Source of the DNA: Chlorobiaceae bacterium
Lineage (GTDB): Bacteria; Bacteroidota; Chlorobiia; Chlorobiales; Chlorobiaceae
DNA: 64,000 nucleotides
Direction: 5' to 3'
Assembly: GCA_013335405.1 (NCBI GenBank)
Contig: JAAXVR010000001.1
Span: 62,001-126,000 of the forward strand
The notes beneath the pieces are model-generated. The model ran no database searches and was not told where the DNA came from. It saw only the letters and a program-made list of their open reading frames with translations. The translations under genes were made by a program, and so were the position numbers. Below, in pieces: positions 49,437 through 57,862 of this stretch (positions within the stretch are counted from its first letter, which is position 1; each line of letters opens with the position of its first letter).

Positions 49437-51343
49437 GACAGTATTGCATGATTATCCCCGGAAGACGGGACGGTCTCTTCGCCTCCGAGGTAAGCCTCGA
49501 CAACCAGCGGGTCTCTCCTGATTTCCTCCGGTGTTCCCAGAGCGATCAATCTTCCGCCGTTCATCACAGCCACGCGGTTGCAGACCTCGGTGATGACATC
49601 CTGATGGTGCTCGATGATCAGTATGGTGATACCGTAATCCCTGATGGATGAAATAAGCTCAATGAGTCGGGCGATATCGGGTTTGGCCATTCCCGCGGCA
49701 GGTTCGTCAAGCAGGAGCAGGGAGGGTTGCGTTGCGAGCGCTCTGCCGATTTCAAGGAATCTCAAATCTCCGAACGAAAGTTCGGAACAACGGAGGCGGG
49801 CTTTGCTTTCCAGGCCGACAATTTGCAGAAGCGCCATGGCAGCCGGTTTATCGATTTTTCTCTGACAGACCGTAATCGATTCGAGTGCGGTCAGGCTGGA
49901 AAATGGCTGCAGGTTCTGGAAGGTCCGGGAAGCCCCTGCCGCAGATGCTGCCATAAGACTGCCCTGCCGGATCCGCCTGCCGGAAATTTCCACGGAGCCT
50001 TCATCGGGAGCGTAGAGGCCGGTTACGAGGTTGATAAGCGTTGTTTTTCCTGATCCGTTCGGGCCGATAAGACCAAGGATTTCGCCCTGTTCTGTTGCTA
50101 TCGATATATCCCGGACTGCAATGACGCCTCCGAAAGACTTGGAGATATTTCTGGTACGGAGAGGTGCAGTGTCGGAAGGAGCAGGTTCGGATATTCCGCC
50201 GGTTGCCGCCGGAAGAGGTTCAGGCGAAAACCGCAACAGGTTCCGGATTTCAGACACAAGTGCGCCGGTGATGCCTTCGGGAAGACCGACCACGGCAGAA
50301 AAGAGGAAGAGCGCGAAAATTCCTTTACGCCACAGTTCGAGGTTCGGGACGAAAAGGGCGAGGGCGAAGCACAGGGCCATGCCAGCGGCTGGTGCGCTTT
50401 CGCTGAATGCAGGACGTCTGCGGGCAAGAAGAGCCTTGAGTGGGGCAGTAAATGCGACCAGGCAGCCGAGGGTTACGAAAACAGAAAACATCATCCTGTT
50501 CGAAAGCAGGTTCGGAAGCATGGTAACGGCGGCCGCTCCTGTAAAAGCTCCCCATTGGTTGCGTCTGCCGCCGAATACAACGCCGAGCAGAAGGATCACC
50601 ATGAGGTCATAGCCGAACGCCGAAGGCTGAAGATAGCCGAAATTCATCACATGCAGCCCCCCGGCAAAGCCTGCAAGCGAGCTTCCCCAGGCAAAGGCAA
50701 CTGCTTTGTGTTTCAATGATCCAATGCCGAGGGCGTCCGTAGCCGTCGGCGAATCCCTCAAGGCTTCGATTGCCAGTCCGATACGTGATTTGAAGAGCAG
50801 TCCGGATGCCCACCAGACTGCGGAGAGGACGATGAGGCAGAACCAGTAGAATCTCCGTGCATCGAGTTCCATTGAAAAAAAGAGAGGCCGCGGCACAGAA
50901 ATGCCGAGCGCCCCGTTCGTGATGGATTCGCTCTCGTTGAGAACAATGACAGCGAGTGATGCGAACGAGAGCGTGGAGAGCGCAAATTGCGGTCCATCGA
51001 GCCGTAATGAAGGCAGGGCGAGAGCGGCCCCGGGAAGGAGCGCTGCCATGACGCCTGCCAGCAATGCCAGCGAAAAAGGGAGTCCGCTCTGTATTGCAAG
51101 CGCGGTGCCGTAAGCACCGAGCCCGAAGAGAGCTGCCTGGGCGAGGTTTACCTGCCCGAGGTAGCCGACCGTGGCGTCAAGTCCGATAAGCAGGATGCCG
51201 TAAACAGCCATGAGCGTCAGGAGGCCGAGGGCGTACTGGCTCTGCCAGATCATAGGCAGGAAAGCGAGGAAGCAGAAAAGCGCCAGCCGCGCCAGATGTT
51301 CCGCAGTTTTTTCCTTTATTCCCAGGTTGATACCGCCGGACAT
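49430..51343 (-). CDS. livMG: Fused LivM permease and LivG ATPase of a branched-chain amino acid ABC transporter
   Basis: A 637-residue fusion. The first half is the LivM permease, with about eight to ten membrane helices and the family signature GYLGQVNLAQAALFGLGAYGTA. A linker of about 50 polar residues follows (near 335-395). Then comes a complete LivG ATPase: SFGGVIAVRDIS, Walker A GPNGSGKTT (G427 to T435), signature ELSFGDLRFLEIGRALA and LLLDEPAAGMA. In most bacteria these are two genes. I begin at MSGGINLG; the frame is open 116 codons further upstream, but that part overlaps livH and is arginine-rich nonsense. Confidence 0.9.
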   Translation of the reverse strand: MSGGINLGIKEKTAEHLARLALFCFLAFLPMIWQSQYALGLLTLMAVYGILLIGLDATVGYLGQVNLAQAALFGLGAYGTALAIQSGLPFSLALLAGVMAALLPGAALALPSLRLDGPQFALSTLSFASLAVIVLNESESITNGALGISVPRPLFFSMELDARRFYWFCLIVLSAVWWASGLLFKSRIGLAIEALRDSPTATDALGIGSLKHKAVAFAWGSSLAGFAGGLHVMNFGYLQPSAFGYDLMVILLLGVVFGGRRNQWGAFTGAAAVTMLPNLLSNRMMFSVFVTLGCLVAFTAPLKALLARRRPAFSESAPAAGMALCFALALFVPNLELWRKGIFALFLFSAVVGLPEGITGALVSEIRNLLRFSPEPLPAATGGISEPAPSDTAPLRTRNISKSFGGVIAVRDISIATEQGEILGLIGPNGSGKTTLINLVTGLYAPDEGSVEISGRRIRQGSLMAASAAGASRTFQNLQPFSSLTALESITVCQRKIDKPAAMALLQIVGLESKARLRCSELSFGDLRFLEIGRALATQPSLLLLDEPAAGMAKPDIARLIELISSIRDYGITILIIEHHQDVITEVCNRVAVMNGGRLIALGTPEEIRRDPLVVEAYLGGEETVPSSGDNHAILSC

Positions 51344-51354
51344 AGACTTGTTTT

Positions 51355-52239
51355 TTAAACTTTTCGGATTATGGTTTTCCCGAAGATTCCCTGGGGACGG
51401 AGGGCGAGGGCCAGCATCAGAAGAACGAGTCCGGGTGTTTCGCGCCAGCCGCTTCCGAGCATGAACCCGGCGAGGTTTTCCGCGGAACCGAGGAAGATTC
51501 CGGTCAGCACGAGACCGATTGCGCTGTCGAGCCCGGCTACTACCGCGACAGAGAACGCCTTCAGTGTCAGTGCGGCAGCCATGGTGGGGCCGACGGTCGT
51601 AACCGGGGCGATGATCGTGCCGGCAAAAGCCGCCGCCGCTCCCGAAACCGCCCATGAGAGCGAGGTGGCGGCGTCTGAACGGATCCCGCAAAGTTCCGCC
51701 GCGTCCGGATCCGCACTTACCGCCTGGACTGCAATGCCTGTCATCGTGTACCGTTTTGCGATTTCGACGAGGAGCATGACACCAAGGGCTCCTCCGGCGA
51801 CAGCCAGTTCCGGCCAGGTTACGGATATGCCGAAGATGTCGATGGAGCCATCATCCCAGGGTGCAGGGTAGGGCAGGTCTTCCCGACCCCAGATATTCTC
51901 GGCGGCCGAAACGGCGAAAAGACCGAGGATGATCGTGAGCAGTATCCATCCTTCGTTATGCTGTTTCAAGGCAAGCCGGACGGCGGATTTTTCGACGAAC
52001 CATCCGAGCGCCGCGCCTGCGGCTACAGCGCCGGAGATCGATGCCCAGTAAGGCAGACCGGTGCCTGTCAGGGTAAGGCCGATGAATGCGCCGAGCATGA
52101 CCAGTTCTCCCTGGCCGAAGTTTACGGCTTTGCCTGCGGCAAAGGTAAGCTGGAAGCCATAAGCGACCAGAGCGTATGCCATGCCCATGAGGCCGCCGCT
52201 GACAGCCATCTGGGCATACGCGAGCAATTCCGGGTTCAT
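51355..52239 (-). CDS. livH: Branched-chain amino acid ABC transporter permease, LivH type
   Basis: A 294-residue membrane protein with eight or so helices and the LivH signatures GLMGMAYALVAYGFQLTFAA, VNFGQGELVMLGAFIGLTL and AAALTLKAFSVAVVAGLDSA. It pairs with the LivM half of the fusion to form the channel. It ends 11 bases before the fusion start, in the middle of the operon. Confidence 0.92.
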   Translation of the reverse strand: MNPELLAYAQMAVSGGLMGMAYALVAYGFQLTFAAGKAVNFGQGELVMLGAFIGLTLTGTGLPYWASISGAVAAGAALGWFVEKSAVRLALKQHNEGWILLTIILGLFAVSAAENIWGREDLPYPAPWDDGSIDIFGISVTWPELAVAGGALGVMLLVEIAKRYTMTGIAVQAVSADPDAAELCGIRSDAATSLSWAVSGAAAAFAGTIIAPVTTVGPTMAAALTLKAFSVAVVAGLDSAIGLVLTGIFLGSAENLAGFMLGSGWRETPGLVLLMLALALRPQGIFGKTIIRKV

Positions 52240-52268
52240 AAGCTGTTCAGGGGTTCCTGATGATTCAT

Positions 52269-53498
52269 TTATTTGCCCGGACCTCTTTCAAGCACAGCCC
52301 TGTCTGCGGGATCGGCCAGGACGACCCTGCCGTTCTGTACTTTGCCCATGACGGTGAACGCCCTTCTGAAAGCTTCATGGGATTCCTCGTTTGCCGGACT
52401 CCATTTTGACCAGGGTTTTTTCCAGTCGGCGATAGCCCCCTTCACGACACCGGTGAGATTTTCCAGTGCCGCCTTGATTTTCGAGGGCTGCGTCGATCCG
52501 GCTTCATGGATGGCTTCGGCCAGGAGCAGGGTGGCATCGTAACCCTGTGCTGCAGATACAGGCGACGGAATCCTTGCTACCCGGTATGCCTGACGGTAAG
52601 CCATGATGAAGGGTTTAGCCCTTGCGACCGACAGGTCTTCGATGAACGTCTGCGGCATGAGCGCTCCGTTCCCGGCAGGTCCCGCCGTATCGATGAAGTT
52701 GCTCATCGAGAGTGTCCATCCGCCGATGAGGGGAACGTTGTAGCCAAGTTTTTTCTTGCCGGAAGCCACTGCAGCAAGTTCAGGTCCTATACCCCAGATC
52801 AGGATAGCCTGGGCGCCTGCCATTCTCGCCTTGATAAGCTGTCCGGTCATGTCCTTGTTGCCGACCGCAAATTTTTCGATGTCGACGACACTCAGTCTTC
52901 CCGCCTGATTCCGGACCTGGAAGAGAAGGTCATCCCGTCCCGAAACACCGTAATTGGTATCATCGTGGAAAATAGCGACTTTTCTGATGCCGAGTTTAAC
53001 AGCCTGTTCCACAACCATCCGGGACTGGATACCGTCATGCGCTGCAAAGCGGAAAATCGGCAGATCAGCTGCACCTGCCCTGCTCCACTGTGTCATCGAA
53101 GCGCTTCCAGCAGCGGGGGTTATGATCTTGACGATGCCTTTCTGTACATAATATTTGTCGCCCATTACCGCTACACCGGTGTTCACGGTTCCGATGACTG
53201 CCGAGACGTCGTTCATCGATGATATCTCCTGTGCGATGAGCGCCCCCCGATCGTTTTTTCCTTCGTCGTCCCTTTCAATAACCTCTATCTGCATTTTTTT
53301 TCCGCCTACAAGAATACCACCTCTCCGGTTGATCTGTGAAACGGCAAGTTTTGCCCCATCCCTCATCGAAATACCCATAGGGGCCGAGCCTCCGGAGAAC
53401 GGTCCGGTGACGGCGATTTTTACGACGTCGGCGGCCCTGACGTCAGAAGGGAGTGATAAGGCGACCAGAAACGCAAGAATGGAACGAAATGCTTTCAT
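52269..53498 (-). CDS. livK: Periplasmic substrate-binding protein of the branched-chain amino acid type (LivK/Peripl_BP_6)
   Basis: A 409-residue binding protein. The signal peptide ends near Ala22 (DVRA-ADVV). The two-lobe type I fold contains VKIAVTGPFSGGSAPMG, GAKLAVSQINRRGGILVGGK, VIGTVNTGVAVM and AQGYDATLLLAEAI. It delivers the ligand to LivH/LivM in the inner membrane. The family also binds amides, urea and aromatic acids, so leucine, isoleucine or valine is a default and not a proven ligand. It is the first gene of the operon. Confidence 0.87.
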   Translation of the reverse strand: MKAFRSILAFLVALSLPSDVRAADVVKIAVTGPFSGGSAPMGISMRDGAKLAVSQINRRGGILVGGKKMQIEVIERDDEGKNDRGALIAQEISSMNDVSAVIGTVNTGVAVMGDKYYVQKGIVKIITPAAGSASMTQWSRAGAADLPIFRFAAHDGIQSRMVVEQAVKLGIRKVAIFHDDTNYGVSGRDDLLFQVRNQAGRLSVVDIEKFAVGNKDMTGQLIKARMAGAQAILIWGIGPELAAVASGKKKLGYNVPLIGGWTLSMSNFIDTAGPAGNGALMPQTFIEDLSVARAKPFIMAYRQAYRVARIPSPVSAAQGYDATLLLAEAIHEAGSTQPSKIKAALENLTGVVKGAIADWKKPWSKWSPANEESHEAFRRAFTVMGKVQNGRVVLADPADRAVLERGPGK

Positions 53499-53884
53499 GG
53501 CTTTATTTAGCTGGAATTGATGGATAACAAGGTTTTCGAAGAACAGCCCGATAGGAAAAGCGTCATTGGTAAGTCCCAGACAGATCAGTGCTTGTGCGTA
53601 TTTCGGCGCTCCCTTGAAGATACATTTTTTTTATCGTGTCAAGCAACACTCGTCTCTCTCCTGGCCGCCATAGTCAGTTTTTATATCAAGGCAGTAGGGG
53701 AGAGCGCACTCACATGCCCGAATATCTGCCTTTCGACCGCATCCAGCGGTATTCCTCCTGTCCGGAGGTTTTTCTCTCTCTTCTATTTTGCTATATTTCA
53801 GGACTCATGGTCTGGCTCCGGAACGTTTTATTGCGATCGGCCGTCCACCTTTGCCAGGCTTTTACCATCACCGAGGAGAAGAAG
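53499..53884. other. Divergent promoter region between livK and the bacteriochlorophyll/RuBisCO-like cluster
   Basis: About 385 bases. Frames that are open here are extensions or shadows of the genes on either side. A T-rich run at 53623-53634 and a TATATT element near 53791 are possible promoter parts. GAGGAG just before 53885 is the ribosome-binding site of the next gene. Confidence 0.5.
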
Positions 53885-54358
53885 ATGCCCCGCTATACAC
53901 CGGAACAGCTCGCGAAAAGGAACGCTTCCGTCTGGACCGATATACAGATAATTCTCGCTCCGGTCCAGTTCATTTTTTTCGTTATCGGGGTTGTCGTCAC
54001 CACGCTCTATGCCAACGGCATCATTGTGAACGGTTTTTACTGGGTAAGCATCGCGATCCTGTTCAAGACACTTTTTTTCGGCCTGCTGTTTACCACAGGC
54101 ATGTTTTTCGAAAAGGAGATATTCAATCAGTGGGTGTATTCGAAGGAGTTTCTCTGGGAGGATATCGGCAGTACGATAGCCGCTTTTTTCCATCTCCTCT
54201 ATTTCTATCTCGCCTTTTTCAACTATCCCGTCGAAGTGCTTATCTGGGATGCCTATCTCGCGTATTTCACCTATGTAGTCAATGCCATGCAATACCTTCT
54301 GAGAATCATACTCGAGAAACGAAACGAAAGAAGGCTCAGGATGGAAGGCCATATCTGA
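53885..54358 (+). CDS. bchV: Bacteriochlorophyllide C-3 vinyl hydratase (BchV/BchF family)
   Basis: A 157-residue membrane protein matching the BchF/BchV family from end to end: start [13 protein letters not shown], then [15 protein letters not shown], a central IKT/LFKTLFF-type helix, [20 protein letters not shown] and a C-terminal [10 protein letters not shown]. About four membrane helices are visible. The enzyme adds water to the 3-vinyl group on the way to bacteriochlorophyll a, c, d or e. Green sulfur bacteria have two paralogues. I prefer bchV because the RuBisCO-like protein gene lies a few genes away, as I remember for C. tepidum, while bchF sits with bchC and bchX. A strong GAGGAG site fixes the start. 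Confidence 0.82.
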   Translation: MPRYTPEQLAKRNASVWTDIQIILAPVQFIFFVIGVVVTTLYANGIIVNGFYWVSIAILFKTLFFGLLFTTGMFFEKEIFNQWVYSKEFLWEDIGSTIAAFFHLLYFYLAFFNYPVEVLIWDAYLAYFTYVVNAMQYLLRIILEKRNERRLRMEGHI

Positions 54359-54394
54359 CAGGGGGAGAATTGACAACCAGATGGATGTGAACTC

Positions 54395-54610
54395 ATGAAA
54401 TACAGTTTTAAAAAGCTATGGAATACCATGTTTCTTTTCATCGGTTCCGGCTGGTATATCCTTGTCTGGATGATCTGGTCATCCGGCCAGCTCCAGACGG
54501 TCGATGAAAAGCTGATTTTTCTCGGTGTTGTTGTACCCGGTTTTCTCCTGATTTATTTTGCAGGCTTCTGGATCGAAGGCTGGCACAAAAAGAAGCATGG
54601 CGCCGGCTGA
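54395..54610 (+). CDS. Small two-helix membrane protein
   Basis: A 71-residue protein with two membrane helices (about 11-29 and 41-60) and a basic C-terminus (HKKKHGAG). It lies 36 bases after bchV on the same strand and before the aldolase-dehydrogenase. I do not recognise a family. Its position suggests it is co-expressed with the vinyl hydratase; a stabilising or assembly role is only a guess. No strong ribosome-binding site is visible, but the hydropathy pattern and tight spacing argue that it is a real gene. Confidence 0.6.
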   Translation: MKYSFKKLWNTMFLFIGSGWYILVWMIWSSGQLQTVDEKLIFLGVVVPGFLLIYFAGFWIEGWHKKKHGAG

Positions 54611-54683
54611 AAAGTTTTCCGGAATTGTTTAGTCAGAATCATCAATCATACATGCCCTCAAGGCGTGAGAAGTACCTTATCCT

Positions 54684-56801
54684 ATGCAGAACAGCTGGAA
54701 TGATGCTGATCTTCAAAGCTCCATACAGGAGTTTTCGGGAACCCCCGAACTTGCGGCCGAACTTGCCGAACTTGTTTACGTTTCGAGGCTTCTCGGCAGC
54801 GAGAACTCTCTCGTCATGCATGGCGGGGGCAACACATCGGTGAAATGCGAGCTTGTCGACATGGTTGGAAACCGTGTCGACGTGCTTCTCATCAAGGCAA
54901 GCGGTGTCGACCTGAGCCGCGTCACCGGCCACGATTATACCCCGGTAAAGCTTGCCCCCCTGCGCAACCTCGGGCATCTTTTCAAGGAGAACGATCGTAT
55001 CAGCGATGAGGAACTGCAGCGTTTTTCAACGAAAGAATTCAAGCACATCCTCCTCCTGAACCTTTTCAGCCTCACGGACCATATAGCCGAGAAGCGGCTG
55101 ACTCCGTCAATCGAAACGCTTCTGCACGCATTCCTCCCTCACCGGTACATCCTGCATACCCACTCGCTCGCGCTTTTGACGCTCAGTAACCAGCCGGACG
55201 GTGAAACGATCTGCAGGGAAGTTCTCGGCACCGGTTTCGGATCGGTGCCCTATATCAAGCCCGGCCTTCATCTTGCTCTTTCCGCACTGGATGCTTATGA
55301 AAAGCACCGGGAGATCGAAGGTCTCGTGCTTCAGAAACACGGACTTGCAACATTCGGGAACACGGCAAGGGAAGCCTATGACCGCATGATTGAAGCAGTC
55401 ACCAGAATAGAGAAGCGGATTGACGCTGCCGGAAGGAAGCATTTCGCAAAGTCACCTCTTCCCCTGGCGATAGCTCCGCTCGAAGATGTCGCCCCGATTA
55501 TCAGGGGAGCCTGTGTCGAGGAGAAAATTCCGGGCATGCGGGACTACGACGAATTTATCCTCGATTTCAGGACATCGCCTGAAATCCTGGACTATGTCAA
55601 CAGTGCCGATCTGGTCAAAATGAGCCGGAAAGGGGCGATGACACCAGATTTCATCATCCGGACGAAGAACAGGCCGCTCGTCGTTCCGGCCCCTGACGCG
55701 GAGGATCCTGCAGGATTCCGCAACTCCGTCCATGAAGCGGTCGAACGTTACCGCGAGGAATACACGACGTATTTCGATACCCAGAAAGAGGCGTCGGGTA
55801 TTGATGTACGCATGCTCGACCCGCTGCCGAGGGTGGTGCTCGTTCCCGGCCTTGGGCTGTTCGGTCTTGGCAGGACCTTCGATGCCGCATCGGTTAACGC
55901 CGATATTGCGGAAAGTACGGCGTCGGCGATACTCGATGCGGAAACGCTCGGCTGTTTCGAGTCCATCAACGACCGCCAGGTGTTTGAAATAGAATACTGG
56001 GATATGGAGCAGGCCAAGATGAACAAGGTTCACAACGATGTGCTTGCCGGCAAGGTGGTCATGGTTTCAGGCGCTGCCAGCGGCATCGGCCTCGCTACCG
56101 CGAAAGCATTCCGCAGCAAGGGCGCAGAGCTTGTCATTCTCGATCTCTCCCGTGAGGCGCTCGACAGTGCAGCCGCAGAGATCGGAGGCAATGCGCTCGC
56201 GATAACCTGTGACGTCACCTCCCGGGAGGATGTTCGTGCCGCATTTCTGGGCGCTTGCCGGAAATTCGGGGGTATAGACATTGTGGTATCGAACGTTGGT
56301 GCCGCTTTCCAGGGTCGCATCGGTGATGTATCCGATGCGGTGCTTCGCAAGAGCTTCGAACTGAATTTTTTCTCGCACCAGTATATATCCCAGGAAGCGG
56401 TCAGAATCATGAGGCTTCAGGGTACGGGCGGCGTTCTGCTTTACAATGTCTCCAAGCAGGCGGTGAACCCCGGTCCGGATTTCGGCCCGTACGGTCTTCC
56501 GAAAGCGGCGACAATGTTCCTCGTTCGCCAATACGCTCTCGATCACGGCCGTGACGGTATCCGTGCCAACGGTATCAATGCCGACCGTATCCGGACAGGC
56601 CTTCTTACCGCAGAAATGATCAAGTCGCGCTCGAATGCAAGGGGCCTGAGTGAACGGGAATATATGGCGGGCAACCTCCTTCAGCTCGAAGTGACCGCCG
56701 AAGATGTTGCACAGGCGTTCGTGCATCTTGCGCTCGAAACGAAAACCACGGGCTCCATCATCACGGTGGATGGCGGCAATATCGCTGCAGCGTTGCGCTG
56801 A
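54684..56801 (+). CDS. Bifunctional class II aldolase / short-chain dehydrogenase (rhamnulose-phosphate aldolase-lactaldehyde dehydrogenase type)
   Basis: A 705-residue fusion. The first 430 residues form a class II aldolase: GGGNTSVK (48-54), catalytic Glu144 in PSIETLLHA, zinc ligands His158 and His160 in HTH, and a third histidine in LQKHGLATFG. From about residue 450 there is a complete SDR: GAASGIG dinucleotide motif, NVGA strand, and catalytic Tyr603-GLP-Lys607. This fusion is known from rhamnose breakdown, where it splits rhamnulose-1-phosphate to DHAP and lactaldehyde and then acts on the aldehyde. No rhamnose isomerase or kinase is here, and obligate phototrophs do not use rhamnose, so another deoxyketose phosphate is likelier. 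It is the first enzyme of the aldolase/RuBisCO-like cluster. Confidence 0.85.
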   Translation: MQNSWNDADLQSSIQEFSGTPELAAELAELVYVSRLLGSENSLVMHGGGNTSVKCELVDMVGNRVDVLLIKASGVDLSRVTGHDYTPVKLAPLRNLGHLFKENDRISDEELQRFSTKEFKHILLLNLFSLTDHIAEKRLTPSIETLLHAFLPHRYILHTHSLALLTLSNQPDGETICREVLGTGFGSVPYIKPGLHLALSALDAYEKHREIEGLVLQKHGLATFGNTAREAYDRMIEAVTRIEKRIDAAGRKHFAKSPLPLAIAPLEDVAPIIRGACVEEKIPGMRDYDEFILDFRTSPEILDYVNSADLVKMSRKGAMTPDFIIRTKNRPLVVPAPDAEDPAGFRNSVHEAVERYREEYTTYFDTQKEASGIDVRMLDPLPRVVLVPGLGLFGLGRTFDAASVNADIAESTASAILDAETLGCFESINDRQVFEIEYWDMEQAKMNKVHNDVLAGKVVMVSGAASGIGLATAKAFRSKGAELVILDLSREALDSAAAEIGGNALAITCDVTSREDVRAAFLGACRKFGGIDIVVSNVGAAFQGRIGDVSDAVLRKSFELNFFSHQYISQEAVRIMRLQGTGGVLLYNVSKQAVNPGPDFGPYGLPKAATMFLVRQYALDHGRDGIRANGINADRIRTGLLTAEMIKSRSNARGLSEREYMAGNLLQLEVTAEDVAQAFVHLALETKTTGSIITVDGGNIAAALR

Positions 56802-56856
56802 GCAGGGAAAAGGAATTCTACAGACAATCTAAACACTGAAACAGGAGACCAGCATC

Positions 56857-57738
56857 ATGGCGGAATACGACAAGGACAAGCAGGCGAAAGAGTACTACAC
56901 CGAAATTCCTGTGAATAACTACGGATTTTTCCTTAAGGGCGCGCATTCGCTCGACTGGGGTATGAAAAATCGTCTTTCGAGGATTTTCCGTCCGGATACG
57001 GGAAAAACCGTGATGTTCGCAATCGACCATGGATATTTCCAGGGTCCGACGACCGGCCTTGAGCGCCCTGACGTCAACATCGTGCCGCTCATGCCCTATG
57101 CCGATGCCATCATGCTGACCCGCGGGATCCTGCGCACAACGGTCCCTCCGAGCCTCACCAAGGCAGTCGTCATGCGTTGCAGCGGTGGTCCGAGTATCCT
57201 CAAGGAACTTTCCGACGAACAACTTGCCGTCGACATCGAAGATGCCATCCGAATGAACGTGGCGGCGATTACGCTCCAGGTTTTCATCGGCGGCGAGTTC
57301 GAAACCCGTTCCATACGCAATATGACCAGGCTTGTCGACATGGGCCTGCGCTACGGTATTCCGACGATGGCTGTCACGGCTGTCGGCAAGGACATGGTTC
57401 GCGACGCCAAGTATTTCAGGCTTGCCTGCCGCATATCCGCAGAGCTTGGCGCCCAGATCGTCAAGACCTATTACGTTCCCGAAGATTTCGAGACAGTGGT
57501 CGCTTCCTGCCCGGTTCCGATCGTGATGGCCGGCGGCAAGAAGCTTCCCGAGATCGATGCGCTCACCATGTCCTGGCGTGCAATCGAGGAAGGTGCAGCT
57601 GGCGTGGACATGGGCCGCAACATTTTCCAGAGCGATGCGCCTCTCGCCATGATGAAGGCCGTCAACAAGGTTGTCCATGAAAAACTCAAGCCGGCCGAAG
57701 CGTTCGATTATTTCAACAGCATTAAGGCCGAAGGGTAG
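56857..57738 (+). CDS. LsrF-type class I aldolase/thiolase (DhnA/FbaB family)
   Basis: A 293-residue TIM-barrel protein very close to E. coli Lsr[54 protein letters not shown] and [11 protein letters not shown]. Lys203 in IVKTYYV matches the Schiff-base lysine of LsrF, at the same numbering. LsrF transfers an acetyl group from 3-hydroxy-5-phosphonooxypentane-2,4-dione (spent AI-2) to CoA, leaving DHAP. None of the lsr uptake or kinase genes is present in this window, so the enzyme probably handles a related phosphorylated diketone made by its neighbours. A hairpin with a T-run follows the gene, before the RuBisCO-like protein. Confidence 0.85.
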   Translation: MAEYDKDKQAKEYYTEIPVNNYGFFLKGAHSLDWGMKNRLSRIFRPDTGKTVMFAIDHGYFQGPTTGLERPDVNIVPLMPYADAIMLTRGILRTTVPPSLTKAVVMRCSGGPSILKELSDEQLAVDIEDAIRMNVAAITLQVFIGGEFETRSIRNMTRLVDMGLRYGIPTMAVTAVGKDMVRDAKYFRLACRISAELGAQIVKTYYVPEDFETVVASCPVPIVMAGGKKLPEIDALTMSWRAIEEGAAGVDMGRNIFQSDAPLAMMKAVNKVVHEKLKPAEAFDYFNSIKAEG

Positions 57739-57749
57739 CACTCTTTGGC

Positions 57750-57804
57750 GCCGGAAGGCCGCAGGATCTGCATCACGGCGCCTTCCGGCACCGACCGTTT
57801 TTTT
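57750..57804 (+). terminator. Hairpin with T-run between the LsrF-like gene and the RuBisCO-like gene
   Basis: GCCGGAAGGC (57750-57759) and GCCTTCCGGC (57780-57789) are perfect ten-base arms. Eight bases later there is a run of seven T residues. It could be a terminator or an attenuator inside the cluster; the next gene starts about 60 bases later. Confidence 0.65.
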
Positions 57805-57862
57805 CAACAGGCCTCCATTCGGGACTCCTTGGCAACCTGGAGGGCGGCATGACGTGTTTTAA

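Noticed and set aside
49430-51691. Long arginine-rich N-terminal extension of the LivM-LivG fusion
   Set aside because: The extra 116 residues overlap livH and read as out-of-frame permease coding; the family-like start is at 51343.
53517-53951. Open frames between livK and the vinyl hydratase gene
   Set aside because: They run into the real start of bchV in another frame and show no domain.
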